64,000 nucleotides of DNA from contig JAFRNH010000098.1 in assembly GCA_017430235.1 (NCBI GenBank), forward strand, positions 1-64,000, read 5' to 3'. Shown in pieces: positions 1 to 9,817 of the stretch; the first letter of the stretch is position 1, and each line of letters opens with the position of its first letter. The notes below the pieces were generated by a model. The model was not told where the DNA came from. It searched no databases and was given only the letters and a program-made list of their open reading frames with translations. Source of the DNA: Paludibacteraceae bacterium. GTDB lineage: Bacteria > Bacteroidota > Bacteroidia > Bacteroidales > Paludibacteraceae. The position numbers and the translations under genes were made by a program.

Positions 1-550
1 CTCCCAAATAGAAGAATGGGAAATACATAAGAGCCTCATTCAAGCAGAAAAAAGAGGGGCGGCAATTGAAATAATCCAATAAGAAATAACCTATAAAAAT
101 AGCTGAGAACGCCAACAAATTCTTACTGAGTGAACATTTCTGCAACAACTGGTGTAGAAAAACAATGAACACGAAACACCACATAAGCATCAGCAAAAAC
201 CACATATGAAATATCTCATGAAACTGCACTTTCTTATAAATCACCAAAGAAGTAATTATCACCCATATACAAAATGGCACAAACAACCTTCGAATCTTTT
301 TCTCAAAAAACTCTCGCCAACTAGAATATTTCTTTACCTTATACTTCACATAACCATACGAAATACCAGAGAGTGTGATAAACATAGGCATATTTATGGA
401 ATGTAGTGTTCTACATAGCCGTGCATAAAAATCCACATGCACAAATTGATTATCGATAGGATATCCCCTATAAAAGAGGACACACGAGTGAAAAACAATC
501 ACCAGCAGCATCATAATCATTCGCAAAATAGAGACCTCTACAATCCTCAT
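1..550 (-). CDS. Acyltransferase-3 family membrane protein (N-terminal part, cut by window edge)
   Basis: Reading the minus strand from the ATG at 550 gives an uninterrupted frame to the window edge (about 183 residues). It begins MRIVEVSILRMIMMLLVIVF, followed by an FHS triplet, then alternating hydrophobic segments and basic loops (KVKKYSSWREFFEKKIRRLFVP). The early histidine, the MPMFITLSG segment and the FxxKKxRRLxxP element are typical of acyltransferase-3 (OafA/NodX-type) proteins, which O-acylate sugars at the inner membrane. The start lies 3 nt after the rimO stop, so the gene is probably cotranscribed with ftsY-rimO. The C-terminal part is outside the window. The substrate is unknown. 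Confidence 0.75.
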   Translation of the reverse strand, partial: MRIVEVSILRMIMMLLVIVFHSCVLFYRGYPIDNQFVHVDFYARLCRTLHSINMPMFITLSGISYGYVKYKVKKYSSWREFFEKKIRRLFVPFCIWVIITSLVIYKKVQFHEIFHMWFLLMLMWCFVFIVFLHQLLQKCSLSKNLLAFSAIFIGYFLLDYFNCRPSFFCLNEALMYFPFFYLG

Positions 551-553
551 AAA

Positions 554-1852
554 TTATCTGCATTTTCCTATTAAATCAAAATACTCATAATCAACAATTT
601 CGACGGCATAGAACTCTCCGATGGTCAACTCACCATCCTGTACAGGAATCAACACTTCAGGATCCACCTCAGGCGAATCATATTCGCTTCGTCCATAATA
701 ATAGTCACCCTCTTGTCGGTCGATGATTACCTTTAGTTGCTTTCCTATCTTATCAGCATTCAACTCTTCAGCTATTCCCTCCTGTAGATTCATCAGTAGT
801 TCAAGACGAGCTGCCTTCACTTCAGGAGGCACATCATCCTTCAATTTAGCAGCTGGTGTTCCCTCCTCTTCACAATATTGGAAAGCGCCCATGCGTTCGA
901 AACGTACCTTCCGAACGAAATCCATCAGGTTATTAAACTGTTCATCCGTTTCGCCTGGGAATCCCACCATCAACGTCGTACGGAGATGGATACCCGGCAC
1001 CTCTTCACGAATCCGTTGGATAAGACGATAGGTCTCCTCGCTGGTGATATGACGGCGCATATCCTTAAGTACCTTGTCATCAATATGTTGGAAGGCGAGA
1101 TCTAGATAGTTGCATACATTCTCCCGTTCACGCATAACGCGCAACAGATCATATGGGAAATCCGTAGGATAGGCATAATGCAAACGTATCCACTCCACCC
1201 CTTTGACATCCGATATTTTCTCAACCCACTTAGCTATGGAGTACTCTCCGTAGAGGTCTTTCCCATAATAGGAAAGATCTTGAGCGATGATTTGAAACTC
1301 CTTAACACCCTGAGACACCAACCATTCCACCTCTGACACAATCTCTTCGATAGGACGAGAGGTGTGTTTACCCGTAATCAACGGGATGGCACAATAGGCA
1401 CAATGACGATTGCACCCTTCTGATATTTTCACATAAGCATAATGAGGCGGTGTCGATAATTTATGCTGAAAAGCGTAATCCGACTGATAGTGATGACCTA
1501 AATCAGAGATGATTTCCTTCCAAGCAAATTTACCATAGTATTTGTCCACTTCAGGGATCTCTACTTCCAAATCCTTCTTGTAACGTTCCGACAAGCATCC
1601 CATCACAAGAATCTTCTTCACTTTCCCTTTTTTCTTAGCCTCAACAAATTTCAGAATTTGTTCGATCGATTCCTCTTTCGCGTCGCCAATAAAGCCACAC
1701 GTATTAATCACCACAATTTTAGCCTTGGGGGTATCTGGGTCAAATGTCACTTTATACCCAGCTAACTCCAGTTGACGGGCGAGCAACTCAGAATCAAACA
1801 GATTCTTAGAGCAGCCCATATTGATTACATCAATACAAGATTGAGCAGACAT
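554..1852 (-). CDS. rimO: Ribosomal protein uS12 methylthiotransferase RimO
   Basis: This 432-residue radical-SAM enzyme adds a methylthio group to an aspartate of ribosomal protein S12. The UPF0004 N-terminal domain has its three cluster-binding cysteines at C14 (MGCSKN), C52 (NTCGF) and C86 (GCLSERY). The radical-SAM CxxxCxxC motif is at C147/C151/C154 (EGCNRHCAYC). The C-terminal end has a TRAM-like beta domain. The N-terminal MGCSKN and the length fit RimO rather than MiaB. It starts 3 nt after the ftsY stop, and the acyltransferase gene follows 3 nt after its own stop, so all three are likely one transcript. Confidence 0.96.
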   Translation of the reverse strand: MSAQSCIDVINMGCSKNLFDSELLARQLELAGYKVTFDPDTPKAKIVVINTCGFIGDAKEESIEQILKFVEAKKKGKVKKILVMGCLSERYKKDLEVEIPEVDKYYGKFAWKEIISDLGHHYQSDYAFQHKLSTPPHYAYVKISEGCNRHCAYCAIPLITGKHTSRPIEEIVSEVEWLVSQGVKEFQIIAQDLSYYGKDLYGEYSIAKWVEKISDVKGVEWIRLHYAYPTDFPYDLLRVMRERENVCNYLDLAFQHIDDKVLKDMRRHITSEETYRLIQRIREEVPGIHLRTTLMVGFPGETDEQFNNLMDFVRKVRFERMGAFQYCEEEGTPAAKLKDDVPPEVKAARLELLMNLQEGIAEELNADKIGKQLKVIIDRQEGDYYYGRSEYDSPEVDPEVLIPVQDGELTIGEFYAVEIVDYEYFDLIGKCR

Positions 1853-1855
1853 CGT

Positions 1856-2806
1856 TTATTTGAATAGAGAATCGACGAATTCCTTTTTGTTAAACACCTG
1901 CAAATGGTCGATACCTTCACCTACACCGATATACTTCACAGGAATCTTAAATTGGTCGGAGATACCAATCACGACACCACCTTTGGCAGTACCATCCAAT
2001 TTTGTGATGGCCAAAGCCGTCACTTCCGTTGCCTTGGTAAATTGTTTAGCCTGTTCAAAGGCATTCTGACCCGTTGAGCCATCCAACACCAGCAAAACCT
2101 CTTGAGGTGCATTTGGAATGATCTTTTGCATCACCTGCTTGATCTTCGAAAGCTCATTCATCAGATTGATCTTGTTGTGCAGACGACCCGCCGTATCAAT
2201 AATCACGACATCAGCATTGTTTGCCTTGGCAGAAGACAATGTGTCGAATGCCACAGAAGCAGGGTCGGCACCCATTTTCTGCTTGATAACTGGGCAACCC
2301 ACACGTTCGCCCCAGATATCCAACTGTTCAACAGCAGCCGCGCGGAATGTATCGGCAGCGCCCAGATAGACTTTCTTTCCAGCCTTTTTAAACTGGTAAG
2401 CCAATTTTCCAATTGTCGTCGTTTTACCAACACCGTTGACACCCACCACCATGATCACATACGGATCAGATGATTGCGGCACATCAAAGTCAGATCCATC
2501 CACCGTATTGTTTTCTTCCAACAAGGCGGCAATCTCTTCCTTTAGAATATGATTCAACTCATCCGTACCCACATATTTGTCGGCAGCAGCACGTTTTTCT
2601 ATTCTCTCAATAATCTTAAGCGTAGTATCAACACCCACATCCGAAGTAATCAATACCTCTTCGAGGTTGTCCAACACTTCATCGTCTACCTTTGTTTTAC
2701 CCACAACGGCACGCGCGATCTTCGAGAGAAAACTCTCTTTTGTCTTTTCGAGACCCTTGTCCAAGGTCTCCTTTTTCTCTTTAGAAAAAATACTAAATAG
2801 GCCCAT
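1856..2806 (-). CDS. ftsY: Signal recognition particle receptor FtsY
   Basis: FtsY is the SRP GTPase receptor that docks ribosome-SRP complexes at the inner membrane. With the start at 2806 the protein has 316 residues: a short amphipathic lead (MGLFSIFSKEKKE), the helical N domain, and the G domain. The G domain has G1 GVNGVGKTT near residue 122, the DTAGRL motif near 204 and TKLDG near 268, ending in a VGEGIDHLQVF region. A longer frame opens at 2860, but the TATCTTTG -7 box lies at 2827-2834, downstream of that codon, so the longer start would be outside the transcript. ATG at 2812 is the only close alternative. The gene leads the rimO operon and is divergent from the TPR gene. Confidence 0.96.
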   Translation of the reverse strand: MGLFSIFSKEKKETLDKGLEKTKESFLSKIARAVVGKTKVDDEVLDNLEEVLITSDVGVDTTLKIIERIEKRAAADKYVGTDELNHILKEEIAALLEENNTVDGSDFDVPQSSDPYVIMVVGVNGVGKTTTIGKLAYQFKKAGKKVYLGAADTFRAAAVEQLDIWGERVGCPVIKQKMGADPASVAFDTLSSAKANNADVVIIDTAGRLHNKINLMNELSKIKQVMQKIIPNAPQEVLLVLDGSTGQNAFEQAKQFTKATEVTALAITKLDGTAKGGVVIGISDQFKIPVKYIGVGEGIDHLQVFNKKEFVDSLFK

Positions 2807-2826
2807 ATACATATTTTTTTCAGTTA

Positions 2827-2834
2827 CAAAGATA
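2827..2834 (-). promoter_or_regulatory. -7 box for ftsY
   Basis: On the minus strand the sequence is TATCTTTG, an exact TAnnTTTG Bacteroidota -7 element about 20 nt before the chosen ftsY start. I see no good -33 TTTG at the usual spacing. Confidence 0.6.
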
Positions 2835-2885
2835 ATGATTTTTAAATTTTCAGCACTCACTTTCTCAGAATCTTACTTTGTTTCG

Positions 2886-2893
2886 TATCTTTG
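2886..2893 (+). promoter_or_regulatory. -7 box for the TPR-barrel-djlA operon
   Basis: TATCTTTG matches TAnnTTTG exactly and ends 25 nt before the ATG at 2919. It excludes the much longer upstream extension of the reading frame to 2577, which would run antisense through ftsY. Confidence 0.65.
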
Positions 2894-2918
2894 CATAAAT
2901 CAAATTCTAACTATACAA

Positions 2919-5900
2919 ATGAGGAAAGTATTCATCTCTTTAATCGTAATGTTTTGTATAACAATCTGTTATGCACAAAAAACTACAAATTATACGCATC
3001 CAGATAAGTTATTTTTTGAAGGCAAAGATTTGTTTGACATGCGACAATACGCAGCTGCATATCAAACATTTAACAAATATTTAGATAAAATTGTACGAGA
3101 TAGGAGTCCTCTTTATGGCGAAACGGAATATTATATTGCATGTTGCGCATACGAAATGGGAGCACCTGATGCAAATAAAAAACTTGCCACATTTCTTTCG
3201 TACAATGCCAACTCCATCTATGCAACCAGAGCTCATTTGCTGAATGGAACACTTTTCTACAACGAAGGTGAATACACTGAAGCCCTCCAAGAATTTGAGA
3301 ATTGCGACATCTCTAGGTTGAGTAAGGACGAGCAACACGACCTTCTCTTTCGTAGAGGTTACACCTATTTGGAGAATGGGTCATACGAGAAAGCAAAAGA
3401 AAATTTCACTCAGTTACTAAAAGATTCAACTAAATATCAGCAGGCTACACAATACTACAATGCTTACGTCGACTACGTAAGAAAAGATTACGAAGCTGCC
3501 TATCCGGTTTTCCTTTCATTACAAGACAAACCAGAATATAAAAAGGTGGTTCCATATTATCTTTTCCAAATTTATTATGCGAAAAGAGATTATGATGCCG
3601 TATTGTCTGCAGGGGAGACGATTCTGAAAACCGACTCTAACAACGTGAATAACAAAGAGGTGCATAGAATTCTCGGAGAGTGTTATTACGAAAAGAAAGA
3701 TTATAAAAACACCATCAAGTATCTTTCGCTCTATCAAAAAGAGAGTGATCAGGTGATTCGTAACAACATGTATATGTTGGGTATCTCCTACTATCAGACT
3801 GGTGAGTATGCGAAAGCAATCGATTGTTTCCAATCTGTCACCTCCATAGAAGATGCCATGAGCCAAAACGCATATCTCTACTTAGGAGCCTGCTACGTAA
3901 AAGAGCAGAACTACAACAATGCACGTCTCTGCTTTGAATCCGCTGGACGTATGGATTTTGAAGAGAATGTAAAGGAAGAAGCACAATACAATTACGCGAT
4001 GATTGTTTACCAACAATCCTACTCTCCTTTTAACGAGTCGATTACTGCATTCGAAAACTTTCTATCCAACTTTAAGGAGTCGAGATACAAAGACCGTGTT
4101 TACAACCACATGGTGAATCTCTATCTAACAACCAAAAATTACTCTGAGGCATTAAACTCCATACAAAAGATTGAGAACAAGACATTGCCAATATATGAGG
4201 CACGTCAGCGAGTCACCTACAGTCTTGGCGTTCAATACTTCATCAACAGTGATTACAACGATGCGATCAAAGCGTTCGACGAGTCTCTCAAAGATGGCAA
4301 ATACAACAGTCAGTTGGCGGCATCCACTATTTTTTGGAGAGGAGAAGCTTATTACAAGTTGAAAGAGTATGATAAGGCATCTGCCGATTTCACACAATTC
4401 GTCAACTCCGTGGGTGCCAGAAGTTGCGATGAATTCAACGTGGCTCACTACAACATGGGTTACACCTACTTCACCCAAAAGAATTACCAAAGTGCTTTGT
4501 CTTGGTTTAGAAAATACATCAACCTAGAAGAGAAGAACAAAACACTCATAGCAGACGCCACCAATCGTATTGGAGACTGTTATTTCAACTTCCGTGATTT
4601 TGACAACGCACAGAAAAATTATGCGAAAGTATATGCATTGCGTGGTCCGGGAGCCGACTACGCATGTTTCCAAGAGGGTTTCATCCAAGGATTACAGAAG
4701 AACTACAACGGGAAGATTTCAACACTGAACAGACTGATCAAGACCTTCCCTCAATCAGAATACTTAGCCGACGCACAGTATGAGATTGGTCGTTCATACG
4801 TCATGTTGGGAGAGAAACAAAAAGCGATCTCCACATACGACAAACTAAACAAAGAGTACCCTCACAGTCCGTTAAGCCGAAAAGGACGCTTGCAGACAGG
4901 TATGCTTTACGACGAAATGAACAATTTTGAGAAGGCAACAGCCGCTTATAAGGAGATTATCAACAACTTCCCATCCAGCGACGAAGCGAAAACAGCCTTG
5001 GAGAGTCTTAAAAACATCTATTTTGAGAAGGATGATATTCAGGGTTTTGCTGATTATGTGGAATCACTGAACGGATTGGCAAAATTCAACAAATCAGAAC
5101 AAGATTCACTCACCTATTTAGCTGCCGAGCGACTCTACGAGAAAGGGGAATACGAACGTGCAGTTGCAAGTTTCAGCAACTACATCAATAAATATCCTAA
5201 CAGCTATTTTGTCAACGACGCACATTTCAACATGGCCAATAGCTACTATAAGTTAGGCAAAAAGGACAAAGCAGAGGAGGAGTACCAATACATCGCCAAC
5301 CAGATAGGTTCTCCTAAACGAGAAGAATCGCTCACTCGATTGTCCGAAATCCAGTATGATGCACAAAACTATGCGAAGGCGGTTAGCACTATGTCTACGC
5401 TCGACAGTATTGCTCAGAATGCGGAGAACAAGCAAGCAGCCAAAATCGGTATTCTCAGATGCAACAATCTGATGAGTAAGACCGACGAAACCATTCTTGC
5501 CGCTTCCAACATTATCAAGGGTGATTTCATTTTAGACCCTAACATTCAACGAGAGGCATTCTACACGAGGGCAAAAGCGTATGAAACTAGTGGAGACTCA
5601 GCAAAAGCATACAACGATTACCTCGAACTATCAGGCAACTGCATGGACGAATACGGAGCCGAAGCCAAATATCGCATTGCAGAATACAACTTCAGTCGAA
5701 ACGACCTCGCAAATTCAGAGAAAGAGATATTTGACTTTATCGACAAAAACACTCCACATCAATACTGGCTAGCCAAGAGTTTCATTTTGTTGTCTGACAT
5801 TTATGTAAAACAACAACGCGACTTTGAAGCCAAGCAATACCTAATGAGTGTTCGTGAAAACTACAAAGGGAAAGACGACATATCAACCGAGATCAAGATT

Positions 5901-5957
5901 CGCTTAGATCAAATTGAGAGTAGAGAGGCAGAAAAAATTGTTAACGAAAAGAAATAG
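2919..5957 (+). CDS. Large periplasmic tetratricopeptide-repeat protein
   Basis: The start at 2919 gives 1012 residues with a clear signal peptide (MRKVFISLIVMFCITICYA, then QKT). The rest is a near-continuous array of TPR units. Recognisable helices carry the usual A/G-Y-F-A pattern, for example YTYLENGSYEKAKENF, GISYYQTGEYAKAIDCF, GRSYVMLGEKQKAISTYDKL and MANSYYKLGKKDKAEEEY. TPR solenoids bind other proteins, and here the location should be periplasm or inner face of the outer membrane. The next gene, 8 nt downstream, encodes a beta-barrel, and a J-domain protein follows. I infer an envelope assembly or scaffolding role. No enzymatic motif is visible and I do not recognise a named orthologue. 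Confidence 0.88.
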   Translation: MRKVFISLIVMFCITICYAQKTTNYTHPDKLFFEGKDLFDMRQYAAAYQTFNKYLDKIVRDRSPLYGETEYYIACCAYEMGAPDANKKLATFLSYNANSIYATRAHLLNGTLFYNEGEYTEALQEFENCDISRLSKDEQHDLLFRRGYTYLENGSYEKAKENFTQLLKDSTKYQQATQYYNAYVDYVRKDYEAAYPVFLSLQDKPEYKKVVPYYLFQIYYAKRDYDAVLSAGETILKTDSNNVNNKEVHRILGECYYEKKDYKNTIKYLSLYQKESDQVIRNNMYMLGISYYQTGEYAKAIDCFQSVTSIEDAMSQNAYLYLGACYVKEQNYNNARLCFESAGRMDFEENVKEEAQYNYAMIVYQQSYSPFNESITAFENFLSNFKESRYKDRVYNHMVNLYLTTKNYSEALNSIQKIENKTLPIYEARQRVTYSLGVQYFINSDYNDAIKAFDESLKDGKYNSQLAASTIFWRGEAYYKLKEYDKASADFTQFVNSVGARSCDEFNVAHYNMGYTYFTQKNYQSALSWFRKYINLEEKNKTLIADATNRIGDCYFNFRDFDNAQKNYAKVYALRGPGADYACFQEGFIQGLQKNYNGKISTLNRLIKTFPQSEYLADAQYEIGRSYVMLGEKQKAISTYDKLNKEYPHSPLSRKGRLQTGMLYDEMNNFEKATAAYKEIINNFPSSDEAKTALESLKNIYFEKDDIQGFADYVESLNGLAKFNKSEQDSLTYLAAERLYEKGEYERAVASFSNYINKYPNSYFVNDAHFNMANSYYKLGKKDKAEEEYQYIANQIGSPKREESLTRLSEIQYDAQNYAKAVSTMSTLDSIAQNAENKQAAKIGILRCNNLMSKTDETILAASNIIKGDFILDPNIQREAFYTRAKAYETSGDSAKAYNDYLELSGNCMDEYGAEAKYRIAEYNFSRNDLANSEKEIFDFIDKNTPHQYWLAKSFILLSDIYVKQQRDFEAKQYLMSVRENYKGKDDISTEIKIRLDQIESREAEKIVNEKK

Positions 5958-5965
5958 TACGCCAT

Positions 5966-7720
5966 ATGAAACGATTATTCATCACTTTAAGCATCATTGG
6001 ATTGACATCCATCTCCTTTGCTCAGGAGGGAACACAAGCAACAGGGAAACAAGACACAACCATCTTGAAAAACATTGAGGTTGTGAAAGAATACAATCCT
6101 GTTATTAAAGAATCTGGCAAAATCAGCACAATGCCAGAACTAAAAGATATAAAAACGGAGAAGAAGAATTCTGACATCTCCGTGTGGACCGTTCCATACC
6201 CAATCAAACCAGGAGAGACGCAAACATTAGACTTTGCTTCCGTTGAACCTGAAAAACGGAAATTTGCCAAAGAGCGTCACGCCAAATTGGGTTTTGGCAA
6301 CTACGCCTCCTTCTATGGTGATTTCTACACTCCACTCTTTAAGAACGAGAAAAACATATTAGATTTCAGTGCCAATCACAACTCCACCTTTGGTAAAGTG
6401 AAACTGACACCTAAGTTATATGAAGAACTTCCCTCTGAATTAGCTAGCAGAGCTACATTCAATGATACAGAAGGAAAGCTCTCCTATTCTCACAAATTCA
6501 AAAGCATGAAATTGAGCACCTTCGTCTTGGGAAATTACACACTATTCAAACGCTATGGTTATGATGATGAAAAGTTGGATCTTGCCAACAACGGCATCAA
6601 AGAGACAGATAATGATTCACTCAAACAATCTTATTTCAGACTCTGTCCCAACATCAGATTCACCAGCAATAATTATTTATCCAAATGGGATTACGATTGT
6701 CAAGTCAATTACCAATTGTTAAAGACGAGAGACGAATTATCAGAACATACAATACATACTATATTGAAGGGTTCTTACAAATTCGACAAGTCTTCGTTTA
6801 ACCTCATCTATGATATGCACAATATCATCATGGATTTGCCAGAAGGCAATGACATCTACACTTTTGAGAACCGCGAGACTCTCAACAACTACACGATGAT
6901 CAAACTGATTCCTAGTTATCGTTTCAGAGTAGAGTTAGGTGAAATCAATGTGGGTGTGAAAGGAACATTCTGCATCAACCAAGGCAAAAAAGGTTCCGTT
7001 ACACCAGATGTATACGGAAAAGTGAGACTGATTAGAGACCTCATGTATGTCTATGCAGGAGTGACAGGAGATTACACCGTCAACAACTATCAAAAGATAA
7101 CAAAAGAGAATCCATACATATCAACAGACACACGTGTGGAAGACACCTATATGCCAATTGATGCATACGTAGGACTCTCTGCCAAAATTGCCAGAAGAAT
7201 AGGCATGGACGTTCATGCAGGCTACAAACTGATTGAGAACCCATATTTCTTCGTTAACCGATACGACACGCTAACAGACCGTATCAGAAACACCTTTGAT
7301 GTAGTATACGATGAGAAAGCAGGCTTGTTCAATGCTGGTATTAGATTAAACTATCAATATATGGAAAGATTCAATGCCACATTCATTGGAGAATTCAATA
7401 AGTGGGCATTGTCTAATATTGAAGAAGCTTGGCATAAGCCAAAATGGAAGATGAACGTGCAAACTTCCTACTTACCAACAGAGTTTTTAAAAATACGTCT
7501 CGGCTATCTATTAGAAACAGGCAAACGCGCTTTGGTAAAGACTTCCAATGTGGCTCTTCCAAATTCACATGACTTATTTGTGGGAGCAGACTTTTCATTG
7601 TTTGATTGGTTGAGTTTCTATGTGAACTTTGACAACGTCATCAGTCAAGAATATGAAAATTGGTATGGCTACACATGTCACCGATTTAACGTAATGGGAG
7701 GAGCATCCATTGTATTCTAA
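5966..7720 (+). CDS. Outer-membrane beta-barrel protein downstream of TPR protein
   Basis: The 584-residue product has a signal peptide (MKRLFITLSIIGLTSISFA, then QEG). A short conserved-looking N-terminal stretch of about 100 residues follows (LKNIEVVKEYNPVIKESGK), then a long run of alternating aromatic/polar strands such as HAKLGFGNYASFYGDFYTPL, GSYKFDKSSFNLIYD and VGLSAKIARRIGMDVHAGYKL. It ends in GGASIVF with a terminal phenylalanine, typical of BAM substrates. There is no TonB box or plug, so it is not a classical TonB receptor despite barrel similarity. It is translationally close to the TPR protein (8 nt) and probably works with it. Function unknown. Confidence 0.82.
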   Translation: MKRLFITLSIIGLTSISFAQEGTQATGKQDTTILKNIEVVKEYNPVIKESGKISTMPELKDIKTEKKNSDISVWTVPYPIKPGETQTLDFASVEPEKRKFAKERHAKLGFGNYASFYGDFYTPLFKNEKNILDFSANHNSTFGKVKLTPKLYEELPSELASRATFNDTEGKLSYSHKFKSMKLSTFVLGNYTLFKRYGYDDEKLDLANNGIKETDNDSLKQSYFRLCPNIRFTSNNYLSKWDYDCQVNYQLLKTRDELSEHTIHTILKGSYKFDKSSFNLIYDMHNIIMDLPEGNDIYTFENRETLNNYTMIKLIPSYRFRVELGEINVGVKGTFCINQGKKGSVTPDVYGKVRLIRDLMYVYAGVTGDYTVNNYQKITKENPYISTDTRVEDTYMPIDAYVGLSAKIARRIGMDVHAGYKLIENPYFFVNRYDTLTDRIRNTFDVVYDEKAGLFNAGIRLNYQYMERFNATFIGEFNKWALSNIEEAWHKPKWKMNVQTSYLPTEFLKIRLGYLLETGKRALVKTSNVALPNSHDLFVGADFSLFDWLSFYVNFDNVISQEYENWYGYTCHRFNVMGGASIVF

Positions 7721-7730
7721 GGGATAAAAG

Positions 7731-8558
7731 ATGTGGGTATATATTCTCATAACCATTATTTTTGTCTTTTGGGTTAGACAGATCCATCAGGAAGACAAAG
7801 CAATAACAAGTGACTCTCATCATTATTACGACGTTCCATCCTACGACCATTCTGTAATTTACATCATTGCTTGTATGATGAAGGCAGACGGCAAAGTGAC
7901 AAAGAAAGAACTTGCCGCCGTAAAAAATTACTTGCTAAAGATGTTTGATGAGGAAGAGGCAAAAGAGAAACTACACTTGCTACATGACTTTTTGGATATG
8001 TTAGACCAAAAGAAAGCGCAAGACATTCGTCCCTATTGCATCCGAATCAACCAAACAAGCTATCAAGACCGTTTAGCCTTCCTCTCCTTGCTCTTCCAAA
8101 TATCCGTTGCAGATGGTATGATTTCTGACGAAGAGGCCAAACTAGTGCAACAATATGCCCGATTCACCTGCATCCGAAGAATCGACTTTGCCAATATGCA
8201 GCTATACTACACCTATGGCTATCAGTGGAAAGAAGATGAAGACAGGAGAAGCAAATACAAGCAACGTCAGTATGAACAAGAAAATGAAGAAAATCAAAAT
8301 GGACAAAACCGACGAGGAGATCGAACTGGTTCACAATCCACTGCTGCACCTTCATCCGAAAAAGCATGGGCATACAAGACATTGGGAGTGCCTTACAACG
8401 CCTCTGAAAAGGAGATAAAAAAGGCATATCGCACATTGGTCTTACAATACCATCCCGACAAACAAGCAGATGCTTCCGACTCGCAAAAAGAACTCGCCAA
8501 TGAGAAAATTAAAGATATCAATCGTGCGTATGATATATTGATGGAGAAAGGTAGTTAA
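7731..8558 (+). CDS. DjlA-like J-domain co-chaperone with TerB-type domain
   Basis: The protein has 275 residues. It has an N-terminal membrane anchor (residues 1-17), a TerB/DjlA-like helical domain at about 38-150 (YIIACMMKADGKVTKKEL and SVADGMISDEEAKLV are its two acidic repeats), a charged glutamine/asparagine-rich linker (165-208), and a C-terminal J domain at 210-275 with the essential HPD at 241-243. J proteins stimulate DnaK ATPase activity. The TerB-plus-J arrangement is that of DjlA, which recruits DnaK to the membrane. It ends a three-gene run after the TPR and barrel genes, which suggests chaperone support for that envelope module. The flippase gene starts 5 nt later, so transcription may continue into the glycan locus. 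Confidence 0.88.
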   Translation: MWVYILITIIFVFWVRQIHQEDKAITSDSHHYYDVPSYDHSVIYIIACMMKADGKVTKKELAAVKNYLLKMFDEEEAKEKLHLLHDFLDMLDQKKAQDIRPYCIRINQTSYQDRLAFLSLLFQISVADGMISDEEAKLVQQYARFTCIRRIDFANMQLYYTYGYQWKEDEDRRSKYKQRQYEQENEENQNGQNRRGDRTGSQSTAAPSSEKAWAYKTLGVPYNASEKEIKKAYRTLVLQYHPDKQADASDSQKELANEKIKDINRAYDILMEKGS

Positions 8559-8563
8559 CAAAC

Positions 8564-9817
8564 ATGAAATCATCCTATTCAAAAATATTAGGCAACATGG
8601 CTTCCCTTAGCCTGCTTCAGATAGCCAACTATCTGATTCCGATTATCGTCATCCCATTCATCGTAAGAAGTCTGGGAGTAGAAACAGTCGGAAAGGTGAG
8701 CTATGCACAAAATATCATTCAATACTTCACCATCCTTATCACCTTTGGCTTTGACTACTCCGCAACAAGGCAAATCGCCATATACAAAGACAATCACGAG
8801 AAAGTGAAAGAGATCTTCTGGAGCGTCATCTGGACAAAAGTTCTCCTTCTGATCATTGCGTTCATCATATTCCTTGGCATCTCCATGTTCTATGGAAGAA
8901 TACAAGAAGACATGCCACTCTATCTCAGCCTTTTCATGGTAAATATCGGTTTCACCTTCTTCCCCGCATGGCTTTTTCAGGGATTTGAAGACATGAAGAC
9001 CATGGCCATCATCAACTTTCTCATCAAGCTATTCGGAACGGGCTTGTCCGTCTTCTTTGTCACATCCCCAGACGATTATCTCATCTATGCCAGTATGCCT
9101 TCCATAGCCTACGCAGTATTCGGGTTTTATGCATTTTTCTATGTCATAAAAAAATACGATCTCCGTCACGCAAACGTCACAAAAGAATCTATTATAGAAC
9201 AGAACAGACTGACCCTACCCATCTTTCTAAACACATTCTTCACCACCTTCTATACAATCGCCAATCTTACCATTTTAGGATTGTTCCCGTCTGTAGGTGA
9301 TGACGTGCTGGGATACTACTCAGGTGCACACAAAATCATCATGTGTATCTTAATGGTAACGAGCATGCCAATTCACATTGCAGTTTTTCCATCCATCAGC
9401 AGAAAATTTGAAGAGTCGAAAAAAGATGGATTGGATTATTTTAAAAAGATGGCAAAATATATTATCTTAGCATCGATTGCAATCAGCATCCTCTCCTTCC
9501 TTTTCAGTCCTCTTCTTGTGAAGATACTATTAGGAAACGAGTTTTTGCAATCCATCCCACTTCTTAGGGTTTTCTCCTGCCTCCCATTCCTTGTCATCAC
9601 GGCAAGTTTGTGTACAGTGCAAGGACTTTACGGACTGGGATTTCAACAATATGCGCCATTCGTTGGACTCAGTGTTGGTATAGTCTGTGTCCTTCTCAAT
9701 CTATGGTTGATTCCTGTCTATGGAATGTATGGTGCAGCTTATTCATGGATTATCGCACAAGCACTTGAAATCATCATTTCAGGTGGTATTGTCTATATAA
9801 AAAGCAAGCACCTATGA
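8564..9817 (+). CDS. Wzx-type polysaccharide flippase
   Basis: This 417-residue polytopic membrane protein belongs to the MOP superfamily (polysaccharide biosynthesis protein family). The start has the typical pattern: an amphipathic lead (MKSSYSKILGNMASLSLLQI), then NYLIPIIVIPFIVRSLGVETVGKVSYAQNI. About twelve transmembrane segments follow, with FPAWLFQGFEDMK and LGYYSGAHKIIM as family-like loops. Wzx proteins move undecaprenyl-linked glycan repeat units across the inner membrane. It heads the first run of glycan genes and overlaps the next gene by 4 nt (ATGA), indicating translational coupling. Confidence 0.93.
   Translation: MKSSYSKILGNMASLSLLQIANYLIPIIVIPFIVRSLGVETVGKVSYAQNIIQYFTILITFGFDYSATRQIAIYKDNHEKVKEIFWSVIWTKVLLLIIAFIIFLGISMFYGRIQEDMPLYLSLFMVNIGFTFFPAWLFQGFEDMKTMAIINFLIKLFGTGLSVFFVTSPDDYLIYASMPSIAYAVFGFYAFFYVIKKYDLRHANVTKESIIEQNRLTLPIFLNTFFTTFYTIANLTILGLFPSVGDDVLGYYSGAHKIIMCILMVTSMPIHIAVFPSISRKFEESKKDGLDYFKKMAKYIILASIAISILSFLFSPLLVKILLGNEFLQSIPLLRVFSCLPFLVITASLCTVQGLYGLGFQQYAPFVGLSVGIVCVLLNLWLIPVYGMYGAAYSWIIAQALEIIISGGIVYIKSKHL

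Noticed and set aside
206..406. 66-codon plus-strand frame at the window start
   Set aside because: Shadow of the acyltransferase-3 gene, which reads open on the minus strand to the edge.
2807..2860. Longer FtsY start
   Set aside because: The -7 box at 2827-2834 is inside this stretch, so it is not transcribed from that promoter.
2577..2918. N-terminal extension of the TPR protein by 114 residues
   Set aside because: It runs antisense through ftsY, lies upstream of the -7 box, and would bury a clear signal peptide.
5966..7720. TonB-dependent receptor
   Set aside because: No TonB box or plug domain is visible; only the barrel portion resembles that class.
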